Below the pieces are notes generated by a model. The model searched no databases. It had not been told where the DNA came from and saw only the letters and a program-made list of their open reading frames with translations. Shown piece after piece: positions 23,501 through 34,942 of a stretch of DNA of 64,000 nucleotides. Position 1 is the first letter of the stretch, and every line of letters starts with the position of its first letter. The translations under genes were made by a program, and so were the position numbers. The stretch covers positions 1,507,930-1,571,929 of the forward strand of contig VYZB01000194.1 of NCBI GenBank assembly GCA_013397455.1. The letters are read 5' to 3'. This stretch comes from Crotophaga sulcirostris (taxonomy: Eukaryota; Chordata; Aves; Cuculiformes; Crotophagidae).

Positions 23501-25353
23501 AAGCTACAGCACTGTATAGTCTAGAAACCACCAAAATAGTATGAAAGAAAAGGTGGGAAGTGTCTTTAGTGTGGGATTTTGGGGGGAAGGAGGGAATAGT
23601 AGGGAAGTAAGAGTGAAAAGGCAGAGCACTTTCCAAGTGGATGCTGGTTGCCATTTGGGGATTAGGTTAATCGACTCATGTTCAGAAGTACAGGACTCTT
23701 AGAATAAATCCTCAGAAAGATTTGGTTTTAAGTCCTGAACATGCATTTGAGTCAACTCTTTAGTCAAATAACTGTGCTAAAATAATTTGTCTACCCTGAT
23801 ATGCTTGATAGTTATTTTCTTGACATGAGGCTTTGCTATTATACTTTGTAACTTCTGATATGATGTAACTCATGCAAGTGGTAGGGTAAATAATACAAGT
23901 CTGGCCTCATGTATCACTACAAATATCCCTCCGAGAAGTCTGCACCATCAACAAAAAAGAACTTGAGTTTGGCTCAAACCTTTGGTACAAATAAATATTC
24001 TACATTCATCTGATCTCTTTGCCTGGATACCATAGAGAACCTTGAATATCTATTTACCTGAGAACATCTTGATTAGACAAAAAGCAGAATACTAGTCAAT
24101 CAGTAATAATATCACTACATAATGCGGAAGTTCACAACATCAGGAGAAACTCTTAATTCATCTATGACTTGCAAGCCCTTGAAAGTTAATTGTTTTCCTT
24201 TGTACTAAGCTCAAGAATTGGAAGAGTGCTGACCTAGATATTTTGAATCAATAATAAGACCTTTCACCATAAAAATACACAAAATCCACACTTAAATCAC
24301 AGTTTGATCTGGCTTCATCTTCCTGTATCGACTACATTCATTCCTCTAAGGAGACCTACTGTATTATCTCTCTCTTTTCAAAAAAACCCGAGGTTACATA
24401 GCTTGAAGATTAATAACAGATGAATAATAGACAATACTCCAGATGTTTATGTAACACAGAAGTATTGAATTTTCCTCAGAATTAAAATTTTCAGACCCTC
24501 TACAAATATATGTCTGAACAAAACTGAAAGTGTTAATAGTTTTACTTGTTCAGGCAGCATCCCAGTGCTTTACAGATGGTACCTTCACTCTCACAAATAT
24601 ATTGTAGAAGAATTTTCTTTGTGGTTTCGGGTTTTTATTTTTCTAGTTCATTGTTGTTTGTACTTCTCTTGGTCTTTACTGTATTCAACAGCCGCAGATT
24701 TAAACATGAAATAGAACCTAAGAGTTAGATGTTTTCCCAAAAGGTCCTAGAAAATAATAAATAACCCTGTATTTATTCATTAGAATTGCCTTGGGTACAT
24801 GCCTGCTGTTTCCTGGTTCCCCAGTCATGACAATCTCCTATGGCAGCCGTGTAGATTTGTTGCATTTGTGTGAGTCAATACTAGTATAAACGTGTTCTCA
24901 TTAAAAGAGACAAATGCTACTTTGTACTAGCACAACCTAATTTTCTTTTGAACAAGTTAATGCCTACAGCAGTTCATATGATTAAATATAAATATCAGTT
25001 TGGGGTATTAGAGAGTACTACATAATGTACTGTCAATGATACATAAAGCTGCTTGGGAAATTACAGTGGGCATCTGCGTATTTACACACTCGATGCTAGT
25101 GCAGTAGGGCCTTATGGGAGTAAAACGGTGAGATAAAAGGTAAAAGCTTTCCCAATGAGTGCCTCGAGGGCACAAAATAAAGTCAAAAACTGTCACATAA
25201 CAATCACTGGGACAATGCAAATTTGAGAACCGTGTAGAACCAAATTTGCAAAAGAGCAAATAAAATAAATAACATGTTCCCAAAATTTGTAAAATGAGTT
25301 CTCCAAAAGCATGAGCAAAGGAAGACTAGAAAAGTCTTGCTCCAGAAGTCTCA
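20577..25353. other. AT-rich DNA with one microsatellite, no gene seen
   Basis: Apart from the TAATC tract at 21.5 kb, no repeat family or exon is recognised. Frames at 23,463-23,654 (-), 24,546-24,728 (+) and 25,008-25,283 (-) are short and featureless. Confidence 0.5.
21506..21555 (+). repeat. TAATC pentanucleotide microsatellite
   Basis: About ten tandem TAATC units with a single A-to-G interruption near 21,522. The tract is otherwise uniform and so probably length-variable between individuals. Confidence 0.95.
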
Positions 25354-25560
25354 GAGAATCATAGAATCACTTAGCTGGAAAAGACCTTTGAGATCATCGA
25401 GTCCAACCATACCTGTCTACTATCAAACTGCGTTCCTGAGGAACTCACCTACCCGTCTTTTAAACCCCTCCAGGGATGGGGACTCCACTACCTCCTTGGA
25501 CAGCTGTGCCAGTGCCTGAGAACCCTTTCGGTGAAGAAATGTTTCCTGATGATTAATACC
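25354..25560 (-). mobile_element. CR1 LINE 3' end, octamer tail
   Basis: In complement: a tail 'agaatcatagaatcac', then 'tagctggaaaagacctttga', 'gatcatcgagtccaaccata', 'ttttaaacccctccagggat' and 'cggtgaagaaatgtttcctg'. This is the end of ORF2 and the 3' untranslated part of CR1. The 'accatacctgtctactatc' spacer differs from the other copies here, so it is another subfamily. It is truncated at about 200 bp. Confidence 0.93.
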
Positions 25561-27533
25561 ACTACTGATCCACAGCGAGTCTTTCTTCACCTATGATGGA
25601 AAGAGGACACTGATTTTTATTTACATCAAGACATATGTTGTCACTGCAGCTCAGGACTCAGAAGAAAATCATTGTTTTTCATATATTTGAGTTAAGTAAA
25701 TTTGAATTTTAAACAGCAGTATGCATGTACATTTGTGTATTTTCAGCTACAGCATTACCGTGTGACAAAGGGATTAATATTGAGTCAGGCTAACCTTCAA
25801 TGCAATATAATACATACTGTCATTTCAACCCCACAACACTCACATTTCAAGATGGGGTTTGGTTTGTGGCAGATTATATGATCTGCCTCTGTAGAGCTAT
25901 GGTAGGATGAGAAAACAGAGCAAGTAAAGGATATGAATAACAACGTGCCTTCAGCAATATGAGAAAACGATCATTTATTGAGGAGCCGTGAGAGGTAACA
26001 GTTTCTACTCTCTAGCAAAACCTCTTAGAAATAGTCACTAACTACCAAATGAAGTTTTCAAAGACAGTCCTCAAAGAAGTGTTAAAAAACATTTTCACTT
26101 ACCATGATCCGTGGGATATCTTTTGATTTGGAAAATGGAAAAATAGCAATGATGTAAGAACATTTGATTTTTTTAGATTATGTTAATATTTCTTAACTAG
26201 TAAAGAGCTAGTATGCTGTAAGATCTCTGAAATAGAAATGGAATTTAATAAAACTGGAAGTGAATTATTTATGTACTATAGCTTGTATAACAAAGATTTC
26301 TTGCAACGTTTGCAGTAATCTTCCCATTTCTACTATGAAAACTCCAATTTAAACAAATACATCACATTATTCCGTATCTTCCAATCAACAATGTATCTCT
26401 AATGAGTTTAAATTGCCGATCTCTGATGATGATGAGACAGTTGTAACACTGAAGCAGCATAACCATGTCTGCAGTCCAGTCTTCCTAACCACACCCACAT
26501 TGTCTGTACCTCCCATTGTTTCCCAGGCAAAGTGAAATCTAAGTGATCAAAGATTTTTGTGTGCACAGTAACAGCATCCATGGACATAACAGCTGGGCAG
26601 TTTCACAGTGTGCTTTTTAATTTCTGTGTAAATGCTGAGACATTTGAATTCCCTTATTCTGTCTTACTGCAACAACATCTTTCTGCATTCTTTGTATCCA
26701 TTTCCTTGTTATACAATCCTAGAGTTTAAACCGAAAACGTCTTACAAATCAAAACACCTATATACCACCTTGGTACAACAAAGTAGCATTCAGGTTATTG
26801 AGGAAAGTCTTTGATACAGGGTTGCTAATGACACAGACACATAAAGTATGCAAAAAAAAAAAAAATTACCAAATTTTACCTCCATTTTCTTATAAAAATA
26901 TACAGTCCAGGAGAATAATTCTTCTTCTGCACTACCTCAAAATCAATAATTAGATTATGACCCAGTAGCCTTGGTATTAGCAAAATAATTCTGTTTTTTG
27001 CACCTCAATCATAGAATGTCAAGAAAAACTTGCTAATTTTTCCACCCTCCTACATGTGTTGGTTTCGCTGTCATTTTTAGTCTTGACAGTTTGACTTGAT
27101 GATCCACAAATGCATTCAAAAGCACATGCTACCCCCACATCTAGACTTGAACACTTTCAGCTGGTGCTGTTAATATGTCCCACTTCAGTCTATTTACTAC
27201 ATATTAAACACGTATTGTAAACATGAGATCATCCTGAAACATATTTTCCTCAGTGCCCCGCATTGCTGTCTGCAAAAGGTAATCAGTTGCTGCTATCCTG
27301 CACTTTAAACTGGGCAGATTTCTTGGCATTCTCAACTATACAAGCTCTATCTGTTTGGCCTTTAATTCTCCTGGTCTTCTGTTCCTTTTCACTATGCTAT
27401 ATATGGCATCAGGAATATTGCTGTAGCATCACACATCTATGTCACGCCTTCTGTTCTCATACAGTACTGTGAACATTGGAAAACATACAATCTCTTCGTT
27501 TTCAAGGTGTTCCAGCAGCAAGAACTGACAAAA

Positions 27534-27605
27534 GGGGTTGGACTTGATGATCTTGGAGGTCTCTTCCAACCTGGTTATACTGTGAAACTGGTTATACTGT
27601 GAAAA
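27534..27605 (+). mobile_element. CR1 LINE 3' end with doubled 'ggttatactgtgaaa' tail
   Basis: A minimal CR1 3' end: 'ggggttggacttgatgatct', 'tggaggtctcttccaacctg', then 'ggttatactgtgaaa' twice with 'ct' between. The tail unit is longer than the usual octamer. It is fewer than 75 bp long, so its subfamily cannot be fixed. Confidence 0.8.
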
Positions 27606-30600
27606 GCCACTATCCCCAAACATTTCCCTTGTATGAAGAAATATAAAGCTTAACAGGAGTTAGAATCAAAGTGGAACCAACTTGGCTCCAACATTTACAT
27701 AGTGCTTTGGCAATTAAGATAAAATATACTATCACATATCAAAAAAAAAAAAAGAAAAATCTTCAAAACTGCACATTTAAAGATGTTCTGAATTTTCATT
27801 CCTCTCTGTTCTCGTGGACTTAAATCCTACTTAACTTGTAGCTGAACGGATTTTAATTTATTTTCAATTAGTAGTCCCTCAGAAGCCAATGGAATTTGAA
27901 TATAGCTAGCTCCTTTATCAGAGAAACATACTGAGGTTTTATCATAAGAGGCTTATAAAAAAACATAGTAGAAGAAAAATTCTTTAAAAAAAAAGAAAAA
28001 AGCCGTTACCCAGCAGTTAGGAGACTCCCTGTCTGCTTTAAGAAATTCAAATTGTTTGATAGCAATAGTGGCTAATTTTTATGTAGCAATTTTCCTCCCA
28101 CTGTCTTCTGTCCATTGATTCTTATTAAAGAGTGAGGTAAAAATTTTTAGTCCTATTATTCATAAAGGAAAAGCAAAGAAAAAAGAGCTCAGATGATAGG
28201 ACTTTAATGTGGAACTTGGCAGGACCTTTCACCATCAAGTCTTGGAAAACTTACAAAGGCTAAATGTGAATTATTTACAACCTGTTCCTCATATCGATGA
28301 AAGGAAATATGCTAGAAAAAGAAACTGGTGCTGTATTGCAGATATTGGACCAGGGAAATTCTTGGAAGCTCGAAAGAATGCAGTAATCTAGAAAACATAC
28401 CTGGTCATGACATAGCCAAGAGCTGAGTTCCCCTATTGACAACAGGAAAAATTTCAAAGTCATGCAACATGGACTATTTGTATGTGTGCCTCAGTAATCT
28501 TGCACCTGTTCGGACTGGCTCACTGGCCAGATAACACATTCTCATTATATTTTTCTGAATAAAGTCTTCATTAGTATAAAGCAGTTGTCAGCAGTAATGA
28601 AGTTAACTAAGAAGATATTACTAATTATAAGCAAATTAGTGGTCTCACACAGTTCTTCTCCCAAGGTTAATTATATCTATTTCCTGAGGTGTTCTTTTAA
28701 GATTCAGAAAATATAGCTACCGATAAACACTGCTACAGCCAAACTGCAGAACTGTGCAGCTTTACATTAAATGCACGAACAGAAAATATTGCACTCATAA
28801 CACTTTGCAGTTCAGGAAGTTATTTTAGTGACACACGTTTTATCTCTATCAGATGTAGATCAGTAGTAAACACAAAATCCAAAGAGCACAGCAGTTTCAA
28901 GAGCTCAAGCAGTATTTCCTATAGAATTTGCAGTTTATTACCGCACAACGCATCCAGTTTAATTCCAGCAGAAACAATCCTGAGATAGTAGTGGATGTAA
29001 CTACTGCTCACTGGTTCCACCAAAAGGACGATCCTCACTTGTTATTCAGTGTGCACAAGACCAATCCTCTGGTGCAGGTGCAGCTAGTGCAGGACTTCAT
29101 AGAAGCAGGTAGATGCAGTGTGCACTACAGGAACAGGGGCTGTCTCTTAATCTGGATCTGTGTAGAGCTGAATACTTTTTACTTCTGATTTGAGCCTTCA
29201 CAATATTGCATAACATAAGAACAAATGTAGCAAATTTAAAATCAAGTGTTAAAACAGAAGGCTATTTAAGCATGTTCATTTATATAGGACATGACCCATA
29301 GCAAATTCAATAGAATATAATTTTCAAGCACCTTATTTTTTTCTGGGATATTATGATTCAGAAGTATTGCTTAGAATGCCTTGCAGATTTAATTTAATTA
29401 CTGTAGCATTGACCTTTTTATACTATTAACAAATAATCCTTTGTCCGTCTAGACTAGATTGTTTATTGCATTTTCTGCCCACAGCTTAAAGCACATTGAT
29501 TCCCAATTACCGGTTTATAAAACTGCCAAGTCATCTTTGTCGTATGATTTTTCCACACCCCCCCAAAGCAGATTTAAAACTATATAGGTCAAAGGAGGTA
29601 ACAACAAGATTAACTCAAAGTTACAGGAGGAAACAAACAGATTCAAGCAAAAATAAAAATCATTTTCAATTACTTCAATACTGTCCTTTTATATCTTGCA
29701 GTCTTTTATTATCTAAAGATGATTTATTAATACAAATTTTTATAAGAATATTATTTGTCAAGAATGAGATAACATAAGAGAATGACAATTGACTTTACAT
29801 TAAAATGGCATCATGCCAGAGATAAAAGTTTAAAAGGATATTGAAAGAAGCACTTTTGCTATCCCAAAATGTGATAGCTTAATATTGAAGTGTAATACAA
29901 TTTTACAGTTATGATTTCTAAGCAAATGTTCTCTCCCTGAGTGCCATCAATTCACCTGGAGGAGGAAGAGAGGTAATCTTCATTATGAGTTAAAAAGGTC
30001 ACATCTGAGGTCGTGAACTGTTCCGAGGATTTTTATAAGCCTCTCTAAAATCAACCAATTAGTAGGGTAGGTTTAAGGTTGCTAAATGGCATCTTTTTTT
30101 TAATTTTAAGTTTGAGGGGCTTTAGTACAACACATGTTTACCAGGTCATGTCTTCCACTATTTCCATACTACACTGTATAGTACTTAACAGCCTTTACTG
30201 CCCACATCTTCAACTGTAGTTTGATGTTTTGGTATAACAGTAACTATGCTCTGAAAGTGGAAAAGACTCCATGACTCTCCCTTTGCACTCACAGGTCAAG
30301 GAAAATCCCTAGTATGCTCTCCTAACCAGCCAAGAATACCAGTAAATGTCAGTTTCATGTCTGTTTTGCTGTCATATGCACCGAGGGCAAAATTATTTCT
30401 CTGTCTTCCAGGAATTTTGGAATTGAGCCTCTAGTTTTGCATAGATTCACTTCAAATACTTTTTTGGTATTCATCAGTATTGTTGCAGCATTGAGGTCCA
30501 ATACATTAATCTGACAGAACTGACAGGCCAAGTGTTGCTAGAACTTTGATGCACTATTTAACATATACAGCTTTTTGGCTGAACAAGCTGTATGTTAGTT

Positions 30601-30836
30601 GCCTCCTAAAAGTAGTGGATGAGCATGATGTGTACCAGTAACATGAAAAGGTACCTACAACTCCAAAATATTTACATAATTGAGCAATATGGATGATCAA
30701 ATGTAGGCCAGAACCTTCAGTGGAAAGGCACGAATTGGGAAAAACACATGATGTTGTTGATTACGTAATTATTTATGACACTTTATAAACCTGCAATTTT
30801 ACAGACTGAAATAGATTTAAAACTGAAATAGAAGTT

Positions 30837-30876
30837 GTGATCTCAAGGTCCTTTCCAACCTTGTAATGCTGTAAGT
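30837..30876 (+). mobile_element. CR1 LINE, very short 3' end remnant
   Basis: About 40 bp: 'gtgatctcaaggtccttt' followed by 'ccaaccttgtaatgctg'. This matches the final block of the TATCACAG-tailed CR1 group, with a decayed tail. It is either a severely 5'-truncated insertion or a remnant. Confidence 0.7.
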
Positions 30877-33642
30877 TCAATTGACACCTTTTTAACCTAT
30901 CACATCTGCATCTCCATCTTTGTTTTCCTTAGCCATTGGGATTCTAGCAGTAATCTTTGAATGGATTAGTAAATATCAACTACAAAAAGTGAAATTTTTG
31001 TCAGACAAAATACATAAGCCACACAACCTATGCAAACATCAAACTTCATTACCAAATCCTTACTTGGTGGTTCTACTGAACATAATGTATCTTCTTCCTT
31101 TTAGCTCTAATTGTTTGTTGTTACTGAAACCAGACCCACTACTGCGCAGTCTTAAACTGTAGGGCATTTTTTATTTAAACATAACTCATAACAATGCAAC
31201 AGAACATTACCTCTCTGTGTGTGCTGACTATTTCCCTAGCACACAAGGCTGTTAAAGTTCACAGAAACGCAGGGAACTGTTGACCCAGAATAGGTCAGGT
31301 AGTCAAGTCCTAAATTTTTAAAAGTTCTTTGGGATGATCTTCAATGAAAATGCTTGCCTAAGTGCAAGCCACTGCTGTTTCTGATAAAGGTTTCTCACAT
31401 TTCCTCTTTAGGTTTTCGCAGATTAATGCATCTTCATGTAGCATCCCATTGAAGCTATCCGTACACAGCTGGTAGAAGTGTGAAGTTAATAGCACAAAAA
31501 ACTCCAAGCCCCAAGCATACTACACAAGTTTTTTAAGAGGATCATGAACTACAAGAAGGCTTCAGCTGTAAGCCATAATGTAAATGTGAGACATTTTCAT
31601 GTGGCTCAACACTGGGCCTGTATAAGCACACAAAATAAAATACATTTTATCTTCTCTTCTGACAATCACTGTCTCAGTCCAACTGAATTCCTGTGCACTG
31701 TTAGTATTGTATTTGCAACATGGCTTAGCATCCTAATGAAAAACTCTTGTTTACTTTACTTCTTAGAGGCAGTATTATACATAAGTCCGCAGGAAACTAA
31801 ACAAAGAGAGAAGGAAAAAAAAAATAAAAAGCATTGAGTGCATTAGACTCCAAGTTTGTTTCAAATCCTAAAAAAATTCCTTTTATTCCTTGTCCAAGGA
31901 GCAAAGCAACGTTTCCTAATTCAAGAAGCAAAGGGAAAAAGATGTTGAATATTACTGATAGGGCATTAATGTTGAAGATTTAAAAAAATTTATTTGCAGT
32001 GCTGCATCTAAAGCACATTTGGGAAGTCTACTAAAAATGGTAACATTTTAAGAAGTCCTTAAAAGGGAAACTAGTTCACAAACATTTCTAATCACAATGT
32101 AAATTACCCAAAGTACCATTTTTTTCTGCAATTTTAAAATTAATTTGTCATGTTTAATGTAACACTATTATTTCTGCTGCTAGAAAATTAAAGAAAATAG
32201 TGTTTTAGTCATGGAAGATTTCCAATGATTGTTTTCTTTGCTCCTGTCAGACTTCATGACATGACCAGTTATTCACTCTGATTCCTGGATAATTCCACCA
32301 ATTTTTATTGCAGTACTCTTTCTAGGGATTTAATTATGGCTGGAGCAGGCTGTCCTGGTACTCCAGTATCAGGACATATGTGACTAAAAAAATACGTATT
32401 TTGGGGCACCAATGCTAACTAAAGCTCTTTTGTGCTACAGGTATTTAAACAGTTTCTGTAAGCCTTGGGTCATTTAGCTTGAAAATAGCCGTATATTTCT
32501 GTATAGAAAGTTTTCATGTTGGCCATCTGCCATGAGACTGGATAAATAACTTCAGATCTCTATGAGAACACTGAATGCTCAGTAAGAAATAAAAAAGAAA
32601 TAGGGGCATCATCTTTTTCTACTGTTTCTTCAGTGACACTCTAACATATCATATCTATTTAAATTCTACACTTGTTACTAAGAAGTATCTGAAGAATCAC
32701 AGTAGAATGGAAAACACCACGTGACAAAAAAGGAGAGAAGGAGTAGGCCTGCTTAGCATAATCTCTAATTATTACCTTGTCCATCCTCTCTTTTTTTTAA
32801 CAAGAAGTCCTGCATATTTGAGAAACCTCCTACTCATAGATGTATCTCAAATCATTTGCAACACTGAACCACCTTGATCCATATTTAAATATTAGATAGT
32901 ACTCTTTTGTTTTCAATAACAGTCTCTTACCTGGAAAAACAATAATTCAGATAAGATTTCAGCAAGAATTAAACATCCGAACACAGAAGCAGTCTTTGTC
33001 TACCCACACTACAGACAGGGGATGATAGTTTCATGATGGGAACATTACCAGCCTACCTACGTCACTTCAACAATTTCAGCACATCATGAATTGCTGCCAC
33101 CTTAAACAGTAGACTCACTCTGTCTCCATTTCCTCATTCTGATGCTGCTTTCCATCTCTCTTCCCTTTCTGTGACAGCATGAGTATTTTTAAGTCAAACA
33201 TGCAAAGGTTAGCTGGACCAAAATAACTTAATGTGCCCTACATCCTTCATCTGGTTTGAATAAACATTGAGTAGGGCAGACATAGAGAAAGGTCTGTGCA
33301 GAGGGGCAAAGAGATCCTCTGTAAATGAGGAAAAATAAGTATTATAGCTTTTAGCAATAGTAGTGACTTAAAGTGGTTGTGAGAGTATAATGTAACTAGT
33401 TTATCTAGGAACTGGGTGCAAGGCTAGTTTTTAATAAGTTCAAATTTAAGTTCAAAATAAATTTACTTTTGACATTTATTCACATGACTTTCCAAGGACA
33501 GTCAGAAGTCACAATTATGGTAAGTTTATACAATTGAATAATTTTAAAAATAATTATGTTGTTAATGTTCACAGCAATTGATATCTAGCAATGGGAAGCA
33601 ATGTTGCTTCTTTGAAGAGCAGTACAAACTAAAGCAATTCAA

Positions 33643-34200
33643 ATGCTAAGCAATAAAACAGTCATTTCAAATTACGCATTATATTTATGTTTCTGTTCGT
33701 CACAGAAACAAAGACATAATAAACTGAAACCAGCCCTTAGTTTAAGATCAACCACTTTTTGTAAATTTGGGAGAAAATTCTGTCATGCACCACAATGCTC
33801 TCTACCTACATTCACCCAGGCTCCACCACAGCACCAGGACAAGAGGTTCTCTGGCTTCACTCCTTGGCTTCTCACGGCTTCACTCCATGGCTGCTCTACC
33901 AGGAAGGCCTGCAGCACCTCAGGAAAGCTTTGTCTTACTATTAACACAGAATCACATTATAACAGAGTACTTTTAAATGGCATTTTACAGGCTAACAGCA
34001 AATTCTGGTTCAAAATGTTACCGTGCTCGGCTGTCCTCCTCAGTCACAGCTTACAAGCAGCCCCACTGGTAGAGGGGAAGGCTTGTCCATGCCCAGCAGC
34101 CTCAGTTCAGCTGTTAACAAACAAGTGCAGAGGACGAAAGGCTAGCTTGAACTATGAAATGTACGTTGAAGACAATAGACATGCAGTCTTGCATGTTTAG
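33643..34200 (+). other. Unexplained 185-codon open frame
   Basis: An ATG-started frame, the longest in the window. It is not part of a recognised transposable element. The product would be basic and rich in cysteine, serine and leucine, with no domain or transmembrane pattern that I recognise and no clear signal peptide. Two locally GC-richer patches (about 33,810-33,930 and 34,020-34,130) account for much of the lack of stops. The first contains an imperfect internal duplication around 'ggcttcactcc'. It could be chance, a lncRNA exon or an unrecognised old repeat. I do not call it a gene. Confidence 0.2.
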
Positions 34201-34280
34201 GAGAATAGACCACTACCTCAGCTGCTTGAATGCACAGTGAGTTGGTTGTTTGTGAACCGTTCATTATCCCCTAGAAGAAT

Positions 34281-34942
34281 GTATCACAGTATCACAGTAT
34301 CACAGTACGACAAGGTTGGAAAGGACCTCTGAGATCATCGAGTCCAACCTATAACCCAACACTAACACCAACCCATCATCTAAACCATGGCACTGAGTGC
34401 CTCATCCAATCTCCTCTTAAACACCTCCAGGGACCGCAACTCCAACACCTCCCTGGGCAGTGCATTCCAATGGCCAATCACCCTTTCAGCGAAGAATTTC
34501 TTCCTAATATCAAACCTAAATAAATCTCCCCTCATGAAGCTTGAGTCCATGTCCTCTAGTTCTGTCACTGGTCGCCTGGGAGAAGAGACCAACCCCTGCC
34601 TGACTACAACCTCCTTTTAGGGAGTTGTAGAGAGCAATAAGGTCTCCCCTGAGCCTCCTCTTCTCCAGGCTAAACAGCCCCAGCTCCCTCAGTCGCTCCT
34701 CACAGGGCTTGTGATCCAGCCCCTTCACCATCTTCGTTGCTCTCCTCTGGACACACTCCAGTGTCTTGACATCCTTCTCAAACTGAGGGGCCCAGAACTG
34801 CACACAGGACTCAAGGTGAGGCCTGACCAGTGTCGAGTATAAGGGGATGGTAACTTCTCTGGTCCTGCTGGCCACACTATTCCTGATGCAGGCCAGGATA
34901 CCATTGGCCTTCTTGGCCACTTGGGCACACTGCTGGCTCAAT
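34281..34942 (-). mobile_element. CR1 LINE, young, 5'-truncated, TATCACAG tail
   Basis: The left edge is the tail in complement ('gtatcacagtatcacagtat'), followed by 'aaggttggaaaggacctctg' and 'gatcatcgagtccaacctat'. On the minus strand ORF2 runs open from '[20 protein letters not shown]' (about 34,941) through '[17 protein letters not shown]' and '[20 protein letters not shown]'. It then shifts frame near 34,520-34,540 and ends as '[14 protein letters not shown]' at about 34,383. The tail still has nearly three perfect units, and divergence from the copies at 2 and 6 kb is low, so this is one of the youngest insertions. A possible 5-bp target duplication 'aatgt' lies at 34,278-34,282 and 34,940-34,944. 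Confidence 0.97.

Larger units (their letters stand above)
25561..34280. other. AT-rich DNA with two tiny CR1 ends; no confirmed gene
   Basis: This long stretch holds only the short CR1 ends at 27.5 and 30.8 kb. Frames with some protein-like character are at 28,200-28,391 (+) and 33,643-34,200 (+, 185 codons); both are listed as findings. The frame at 28,928-29,188 (+) has no recognisable domain. Confidence 0.45.

Noticed and set aside
26083..26120. Strong minus-strand splice donor ('catg|gtaagtg')
   Set aside because: No matching acceptor with a sensible exon was found upstream on that strand, so it is left unpaired.
33497..33519. Exon-like segment between 'ttccaag' and 'gtaagt'
   Set aside because: Only 23 bp, weak acceptor, no CpG or composition change. 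It shows how easily splice-like pairs arise by chance.
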